DNA of 64,000 bases, taken from positions 682,001 through 746,000 of the forward strand of contig NZ_OZ026470.1 in assembly GCF_964019925.1 (NCBI RefSeq), given 5' to 3'. Numbering within the stretch: position 1 is the first letter of the stretch; the number at the start of each line of letters is the position of its first letter. Source of the DNA: Spiroplasma endosymbiont of Cantharis nigra (GTDB lineage Bacteria > Bacillota_I > Bacilli_A > Mycoplasmatales > Mycoplasmataceae). The translations under genes were made by a program, and so were the position numbers. Below, one piece after another: positions 58,356 to 64,000 of the stretch. The notes beneath the pieces are model-generated. The model saw only the letters and a list, made by a program, of their open reading frames with translations. It was not told where the DNA came from and did not search any database.

Positions 58356-58660
58356 TAATTTAATTGAAAAATTTTATTTGCAACTAATTCATTTCCATAT
58401 TTATTATTTTCTGCATTTCCGAAAGATACAATTCTTCCTTCAACACCAATATAGGATTGATCAAAATATTCATATTCTTCTCCTAAAATATTGGATCAAA
58501 CTTTTACATTTATAAAATCATCAATAGTTTCTCCCGATTTAGTTTTATAATTTCTTGGTACTTTTAAAACAAATTTATATAATTTTTTTTGACCATCTTT
58601 AGAATCAAAGACAACTTGAGGTTCACCTTCCATTTGGCCAATAATAGTTACATTATTCAT
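58355..58660 (-). CDS. ssb: Single-stranded DNA-binding (SSB-like) protein
   Basis: A 101-aa OB-fold protein starting MNNVTIIGQMEGEPQVVF, with FINVKVWSN and GVEGRIVSFGN as expected of SSB strands. It lacks the C-terminal acidic tail with DDDIPF that recruits partners, so it resembles the short SSB forms. ATG at 58658-58660 follows AGGAGGAG. It is translationally coupled to the dprA-like gene, a pairing that suggests a role with incoming or recombining single strands. A longer main SSB is presumably elsewhere. Confidence 0.8.
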
Positions 58661-58700
58661 ATCAATACTCCTCCTACTATTAATATCGACATAAAATTAA

Positions 58701-58730
58701 AAAAAATAATTGATTAATCAATTATTTTTT
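58701..58730 (-). terminator. Terminator after the symporter gene
   Basis: A 30-nt perfect palindrome centred on 58715/58716 with A- and T-runs; overlaps the stop codon and can act in both directions. Confidence 0.75.
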
Positions 58731-60393
58731 TACTTTTAAAATCTCTAATTTTTTCTTTATATACTTCTTTTTCTTGTTTTAAATCATCTTTTAATTTAAG
58801 TTTTAATTTTTCTTTTTCTTCTTTTGTTAAGTCCTTATTTTTTAGTTGTTTCATTGTAGAAGAGTTTAAAGTAATAATTTTATTAGTATGTTCGTCCTTT
58901 AAACCTTTATTTTCAAGAATTCTTTGTTGGGATTTAATTCCCTTTTCACTTAAAAGATTTGATCCTTCTTCAATAAGTCCCTCTGATTTTGCAACAATTG
59001 TTGCAACAGCTACACCTCCAACAACATTTGCTCCTGTTCTTCCCATATCAAATAAACCATCTAATGGTGCAATTAGTTGTAGAACACTTCCTGCATAACC
59101 ACCAAATCCAATTCCTCCTAATACCCCAACAGTAACAACTGTTGCAGTTCCAGGAACACCAGCTATTCCAAGTGATGCAATGACAGTAACAAACAAAGCC
59201 ATTATAAAGAATGTAAATAATCCCATATCATGAACAGCACTTCCTGAACCAGTTCCTGTTCATAGAATACTTGTAGCTAATCCTGATTGAACTCCAGCAC
59301 AAGCAATCAATCCCATAGTTGTAGAAATTGGTTGAATTGTATTAGCAGCTCTTCCATTTACTTTCATATCTTGTGTTAATGTTTCCATTGCAATTGGTAA
59401 GGATGCATTGGAAGATTGAGTAGAGAAACCTTGTATTAAAGGTTTTCAAGCATTTTTTCATCAAGCGCCAACTTTGATTCCACTTAAGAAAATTTCTAGT
59501 GTTAATAGACCTAAGGCAATTGCAACACCTAGATAACCTACTCCTATAATTTTTCCAATTGAAACTAATGCCCCTATTGGTCTTGAAGTAATTGAAACAG
59601 TAATCATAGACATAACAGCCAATGGCATTATTTTCATAAATGTCATTAAAATTGACATCATAACATCTCATCCTGTATCCATAGCTTTTCTAATTGCTTC
59701 CATTTCAACATGTTTTCTTTTTGATAGAATTTTTATACTTCCACCAGCTAAAGCACCAACTACCATTACAGGAATAATTGTGTTTTTAGATAAAGCTCCT
59801 ACGATATTATTGGGAATATAATCTCAAATTATTTGCGGTAAAGGTACATTGTCTTTACCAGTAACAGAAGAATCAGGTGTTAATTCAAATCCTTTTCCTA
59901 CTTTTACTAATAATCCTATAAAGAAAGTTATTGTAAACATTACAGCCACATTAAATAATAATAGAGCAATCCCCTTTGCTGTAATTCTTCCTAAACCAGT
60001 TTCACCAGGTTTAGATGTTATTTTAAATATTGCAATAAATACAATTGGCACTGTTAATAAGTAAACTCCATTTATAAATATATTTTTAAAGAATGAAGCT
60101 CAGATATTTAACTCATAAATTCAATATAATTCATTTCCTGGTTTGGAAATTTCTTCAAATGAATCTGAATTAGGAAAACCAACAATGGATTGTAAAACAA
60201 TACCAAATATTAACCCAATTGACATTCCGAGTATAACTCTGTACATAAATGCAAATTTATATTTCTTTAAAAAGAATCATAAACCTACTTGTAAAGAAAT
60301 AAATATAGTTATAGCTACAAGTGATTGTCATGTACTAATAGCTACAAAATCTCTAAGTAAATTATGACCTTGTTCTTCTGCTAAGAATTGCAT
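58714..60393 (-). CDS. Dicarboxylate/amino acid:cation symporter (SDF/GltP family)
   Basis: A 559-aa transporter. About eight membrane helices plus two re-entrant loops, with the family signature FSTQSSNASLPIAMETL (re-entrant loop 1) and the substrate region GVPGTATVVTVGVLGGIGF. The last 100 residues are a charged cytosolic extension (KGLKDEHTNKIITLNSSTM… KEKIRDFKSKKIID) beyond the usual end. The substrate may be glutamate, aspartate, serine/threonine or cystine. ATG at 60391-60393 follows AGGAG, 16 nt after nox, so the two are probably one operon. Confidence 0.92.
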
Positions 60394-60409
60394 ATAATCT
60401 CTCCTTTTT

Positions 60410-61741
60410 TTATTTGTTTAACTTAGATAAAGCGATATGAATAATATCGACAGTTCTTGAAAATGGTGGAGCATAAGGTAAATCAATTTGTTCTAAATCA
60501 GAGTTTACTTTTGCCTTTTGCCAAATTAAAACTGCCAAAGCATAAATTCTTAAAACAGAACTATTACTTCCAGCCATTTGAGCTCCCACTATTTCTTTTG
60601 TATTTTCATTAATTATCAATTTAAGATATAAGTCTTTTTGATTTGGAGTATAGTTCGTGTGATCCTTATCTTTAATAAAAACAGATTTTATATTCATATT
60701 ATTTTTTAATGCCATTTGTTCTGTTATTCCAGTTCTTGCTATCTCTAAATCAAAAATTCTTAACATTGAACTTTGAATAGAACCAACAAATTTTGCTTTT
60801 TTTCCAGAAATATTATCTGCTATCACTTTTGCAAATTTACTTGCAACTGTAGCTAATGGTGAATAAATATCTTGATTATTAATATAATCCTTAGAGGTTG
60901 CACAATCGCCAGCTGCATAAACACCTTTAACATTTGTTTCACCCTTTTGATTAACAATAATTGTTCCTCTGTCATTCATTTTTAACTCACTATTTTTTAA
61001 GAATAAAGTATTTGGTTGAAAACCAACAGAAAGTAAAACTGCATCTGCTTTAATTTCTTTACCACTTTTTAATAAAATTGAACTAACCTTTTTATTTTTC
61101 AATTTTATTTCTACTAATTGTTCTCCAAGTAAAGTATTAATTTTTTTATCAATTAATTTTTCTTCTATTAAATTAGAAATTTCTTCATCAAAAGCCTTTT
61201 TCATAACTTTTGACTCCATTTCCAATAAATATACTTGTTTATTCAATTCAGTAAGACTTTCTGTCATTTCTAATCCAATAAAACCAGCTCCAACAACAAC
61301 AATTTTTTTGATTTTGTCATTATTAATTATTTTTTCCTTTAATAAAACTCCATCTTCTAATGTTGTAAGAGAAAAAACATTTTCTCCATCAACACCACTA
61401 ACATTTGGCTTAATAGGCTTTGCCCCTACTGCTAAAACTAAATTATCGTAATCTTCAAATTGACCATTAAAAAATACTTTTTTATTTTTGAAGTCAACTG
61501 AATCTACTTTTGTATTAGATATAATTTTAATACCTGTTTTTTCAAACTCTTCTTTTGTTCTTGCTATTAAAATATTTTTATCTTCAAAATTATTTGCAAC
61601 AAAATATGGAAGTCCACATGCTCCAAGAGAAACGTAATCCTTTTCTTGTATAACAGTTATTTCTATACTAGGATCATTTCTCTTAAGTCTAGCAGCAACA
61701 CCCATTCCAGTTGCACTACCGCCAATAATTAATGTCTTCAT
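60410..61741 (-). CDS. nox: NADH oxidase / CoA-disulfide reductase family flavoprotein
   Basis: A 443-aa pyridine nucleotide-disulfide oxidoreductase. FAD motif IIGGSATGMGVAARLKR (5-21); the redox Cys42 in SLGACGLPYF; NAD motif VVVGAGFIGLEM; AAGDCATSKDY near 290; C-terminal dimerisation domain. Family members either reduce O2 to water with NADH or reduce CoA disulfide; sequence by eye does not separate them. In mollicutes Nox re-oxidises glycolytic NADH. ATG at 61739-61741 follows AAGGAG; an in-frame upstream start would add a hydrophobic stretch without support. Confidence 0.9.
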   Translation of the reverse strand: MKTLIIGGSATGMGVAARLKRNDPSIEITVIQEKDYVSLGACGLPYFVANNFEDKNILIARTKEEFEKTGIKIISNTKVDSVDFKNKKVFFNGQFEDYDNLVLAVGAKPIKPNVSGVDGENVFSLTTLEDGVLLKEKIINNDKIKKIVVVGAGFIGLEMTESLTELNKQVYLLEMESKVMKKAFDEEISNLIEEKLIDKKINTLLGEQLVEIKLKNKKVSSILLKSGKEIKADAVLLSVGFQPNTLFLKNSELKMNDRGTIIVNQKGETNVKGVYAAGDCATSKDYINNQDIYSPLATVASKFAKVIADNISGKKAKFVGSIQSSMLRIFDLEIARTGITEQMALKNNMNIKSVFIKDKDHTNYTPNQKDLYLKLIINENTKEIVGAQMAGSNSSVLRIYALAVLIWQKAKVNSDLEQIDLPYAPPFSRTVDIIHIALSKLNK

Positions 61742-61784
61742 TTTTCTCCTTACCTTTAGCTTGCAATATATTAATGCCAATATT

Positions 61785-61790
61785 ATTATA
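61785..61790 (-). promoter_or_regulatory. -10 box of the nox-symporter operon
   Basis: A perfect TATAAT 43 nt upstream of the nox ATG; no clear -35. Confidence 0.4.
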
Positions 61791-61820
61791 AGTACTAAAT
61801 TCGCTTTTTTCATTTTAAAT

Positions 61821-61853
61821 ATAAAAAAATAATGACAAGCATTATTTTTTTAT
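61821..61853 (-). terminator. Terminator after the phosphohexomutase gene
   Basis: A 14-bp perfect stem (61821-61834 with 61840-61853) with 5-nt loop and T-run on the minus strand; overlaps the stop codon. Confidence 0.8.
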
Positions 61854-63529
61854 ATTTCTAAGAATTTTTTCAAATCTTTAAATAATAATTCACATTTAGA
61901 CATTGCAGCCTCTTCATTATTACTTACACAAATAAAATATATTTTTATTTTTGGTTCAGTTCCCGAAGGCCTTACTGCAAATCAACTTCCATCTTCAAAG
62001 TAAAACTTCATTAAATTTTGTCCAGGCATATTGAATAAACCGTCAATATAATCTTCAACATAATTTAACTTTAAGCCACCCATTGATGAAAATTCTTCTT
62101 CTCTAAGTTTTTTCATAATAGGCTCTACTTTTGATTTAATTTCTTCCGGCTTAAAATTTAAGTTTTCAGTGTATGTATAATAATATCCATATTTAGCATA
62201 TAGATCATTTAATACATCTATTAAAGTTTTACCTTTTTGTTTATAATATCATGCTGCTTCAACTAACATTGTTGTTGCTTGAATTCCATCTTTATCTCTT
62301 GTTGATGAATCAAGAACATATCCATAACTTTCTTCGTATGCAAATACAAAATTTAGATCTCTTTCAGGCTCTTTTAAAATTTCTGAACCCATTCATTTAA
62401 AACCTGTTAGAGTTTTTATAACTTTAACATTATAAGTTTCATTTGCTATTCTATCACCTAAATCACTTGTAACAAAACTTGAGTACATAGCTGGATTTTT
62501 AGGAGTTAACTTATGTTTTTTCATTTGACTTAATTTTCATTCAATTAATAATGGACCAGTTTGATTACCATCAATTCTAATTCATTTTCCCTTATGATTA
62601 ACAGCACAACCAATTCTATCTGCATCTGGATCTTGAATAATTATAATTGAAGCATCTTTATGTTTTTCTCCATATTCTAAAGGAATTTTTCAAGCAGGTT
62701 CAAATTCTGGATTTGGATTACCAACATTTTTAAACGTTGCATCTTCAAATGCATGTTCTTTTACTTCTATTACTTCATAACCAAAACTTCTCAATAATGG
62801 TGGAGTAAATTCAGTTCCTGTTCCATTAACAGCTGAATAAATCATTTTAAATTTATCTCTTGATTCATTCTTATAAAATTGTAAATTTTCAATCATTTCT
62901 TTATATTTTTTTAATACATTTTGAGGAACAACTTCTAAAAGAGTTTTATCAAACTTATAATTTCAATTTAAAATATCACTTATTTCTTCCATATATTCAG
63001 CAATTATTTTTGTATCTTCATCAATTAATTGACATCCAAATTCATCATAAATTTTATATCCATTATAAACTGCAGGATTATGACTTGCAGTAATTACAAT
63101 TCCTCCAATGGCATTTAATTGCTTGGTTGCAAAAGAAACTACTGGAGTTGGTTTCATAATATTATCTTTAAATAAATATGCTTTAATTCCAAAACTTGTT
63201 AAAATCTCAGCAGCTAATTGAGAAAATTCTTTTGAGAATTTTCTATTATCATGACCAATAACAACACCTCTATTTAAAACATCTCCATATTTTGATAACA
63301 ATAATTTTGCATAACTCATTGTCACTTTTTTAATTGTGTATAAATTAAATCTACCTGGTCCGGCACCAAGAATACCTCTTATACCAGCAGTTCCAAATTC
63401 TAATTGTATATTAAATGCAGCATTTAATTCATCATCACTAGCTTTTAATAATTCCTCTTTTAAATTTTCATCTAAGTGATTAGATTTCAATCACTCCTGA
63501 TAGACTTCATTATTTTTATTAAAATTCAT
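61850..63529 (-). CDS. Phosphoglucomutase/phosphomannomutase
   Basis: A 559-aa alpha-D-phosphohexomutase. FGTAGIRG near 45-52; the phosphorylated Ser149 in TASHNPAVYNGYK; metal-binding DPDADRIG; sugar specificity loop FAYEESYGY; phosphate loop RPSGTEPKIK. It interconverts hexose 1- and 6-phosphates (or pentose phosphates in the PgcA/DeoB-like mollicute enzyme). ATG at 63527-63529 overlaps rnhB by 11 nt. Several UGA Trp. Length matches the long (PgcA) form. Confidence 0.94.
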
Positions 63530-64000
63530 GTTTTTTCTCCTTTAGAAATTTTATTGGTTTATAAGAAAATCTATGAATATCCAAAACACCAAACTCTTTA
63601 ACTCTATTTTGGTGATCAATTGTACAATATCCCTTATTTTTTATAAAGTTATATTGTGGATATTTTAAATGATAATTATTCATTATCCTATCTCTATAAA
63701 CTTTTGCTAAAATGCTTGCAGCTCCTATAGTAATGCTCAAGTTATCTCCCTTAATAATTTTTATGGTTTTACACAAATCTAATTCTATATTTTCTCCATC
63801 AATTAAGCAAACTTCTGGCTTAATTTTTAATTTTTTAATAGAATCTACCATTCCTATTTGACTTGTTTTCTTTGGATTAAATTCATCTACAAATTTTGAA
63901 TCATATTCACAAATGCTATAGTCAATACAATTTTTTTTAATTTCATCAAACAATTCTTCTCTTTGCTTTTCATTTAATAATTTAGAATCTTTAATTTTAA
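63519..64000 (-). CDS. rnhB: Ribonuclease HII, C-terminal part (runs off the window)
   Basis: About 160 residues of RNase HII are visible; the N-terminus lies beyond 64000. DSKLLNEKQREELFDEI is at the edge; SITIGAASILAKVYRDRIM, the family signature, and KNKGYCTIDHQNRVKEFG follow, with the terminal DIHRFSY. It removes RNA from RNA-DNA hybrids. Its stop is inside the phosphohexomutase start. Confidence 0.92.
   Translation of the reverse strand, partial: KIKDSKLLNEKQREELFDEIKKNCIDYSICEYDSKFVDEFNPKKTSQIGMVDSIKKLKIKPEVCLIDGENIELDLCKTIKIIKGDNLSITIGAASILAKVYRDRIMNNYHLKYPQYNFIKNKGYCTIDHQNRVKEFGVLDIHRFSYKPIKFLKEKKHEF

Noticed and set aside
59342-59671. A 109-aa Cys/Asn-rich reading frame inside the symporter gene
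   Set aside because: It is a frame-shifted shadow of the symporter coding sequence, which is continuous and carries the family signature across this stretch.
61742-61813. Upstream in-frame extension of nox beginning with a hydrophobic segment
   Set aside because: The internal ATG has an AAGGAG site and gives the standard FAD-motif N-terminus; the extension has neither a ribosome site nor family support.

Overview
The window is about 64 kb of very AT-rich chromosome in which UGA must be read as tryptophan. Nearly every conserved gene (lon, dnaK, clpB, fmt, efp, trmD, obg and others) is cut by in-frame TGA at positions where Trp is expected, and becomes full length under translation table 4. 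The AT content, the lipoproteins, the single-strand gene layout and the gene order point to a mollicute of the Entomoplasma/Mesoplasma/Spiroplasma/M. mycoides group. I favour Mesoplasma or Entomoplasma but cannot fix the species. All genes but one are on the minus strand, so transcription runs from high to low coordinates. No phage, insertion sequence or CRISPR array was seen.

Layout in window order. 1-6.8 kb: partial rarA, an ABC exporter, CIRCE-controlled lon, trigger factor and a Cys-rich small protein. 6.9-18.4 kb: three large cytosolic coiled-coil proteins (565, 633 and 577 aa) around housekeeping genes (Asp23-like gene, efp, fmt, mnmA) and a two-domain nuclease-like protein with DUF2779. 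18.5-25.5 kb: the heat-shock block, transcribed clpB, hrcA, grpE, dnaK, dnaJ, with CIRCE operators before clpB (two) and hrcA (one). 25.6-30.5 kb: pncA, hemW, a membrane protein with an Asn/Gln/Tyr-rich arm, and small unknowns. 30.6-40 kb: a lipoprotein, obg-nadE, the rpsP-rimM-trmD-rplS operon, a 46-aa Cys/His protein, a membrane protein, an acetyltransferase and tRNA-Arg(UCU).

40.2-49.9 kb is the main accessory region. A four-gene unit (lipoprotein, 917-aa, 694-aa and 489-aa membrane/surface proteins) is preceded by two further tandem lipoprotein copies. Each extra copy is followed by a decayed remnant of the 5' end of the 917-aa gene, so the array grew by duplication and then erosion. The 917- and 694-aa proteins carry many degenerate copies of a short aromatic/Gly/Phe, then acidic-Ala helix, module.

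50-64 kb: a 531-aa unknown, trmFO with an apparently leaderless mRNA, an ABC-2 transporter with ATPase and permease in one chain, the only plus-strand gene (a small lipoprotein), a second ABC exporter paralogous to the first, a probable free-standing structured small RNA of about 125 nt, an ssb/dprA-like pair, a dicarboxylate/amino-acid symporter, an NADH oxidase/CoA-disulfide reductase, a phosphohexomutase and partial rnhB.

Regulation visible in the sequence: CIRCE/HrcA at lon, hrcA and clpB; two copies of a TTGTTT-N-AAACAA palindrome on the promoter of the 565-aa coiled-coil gene; and a hairpin terminator between dnaK and dnaJ.
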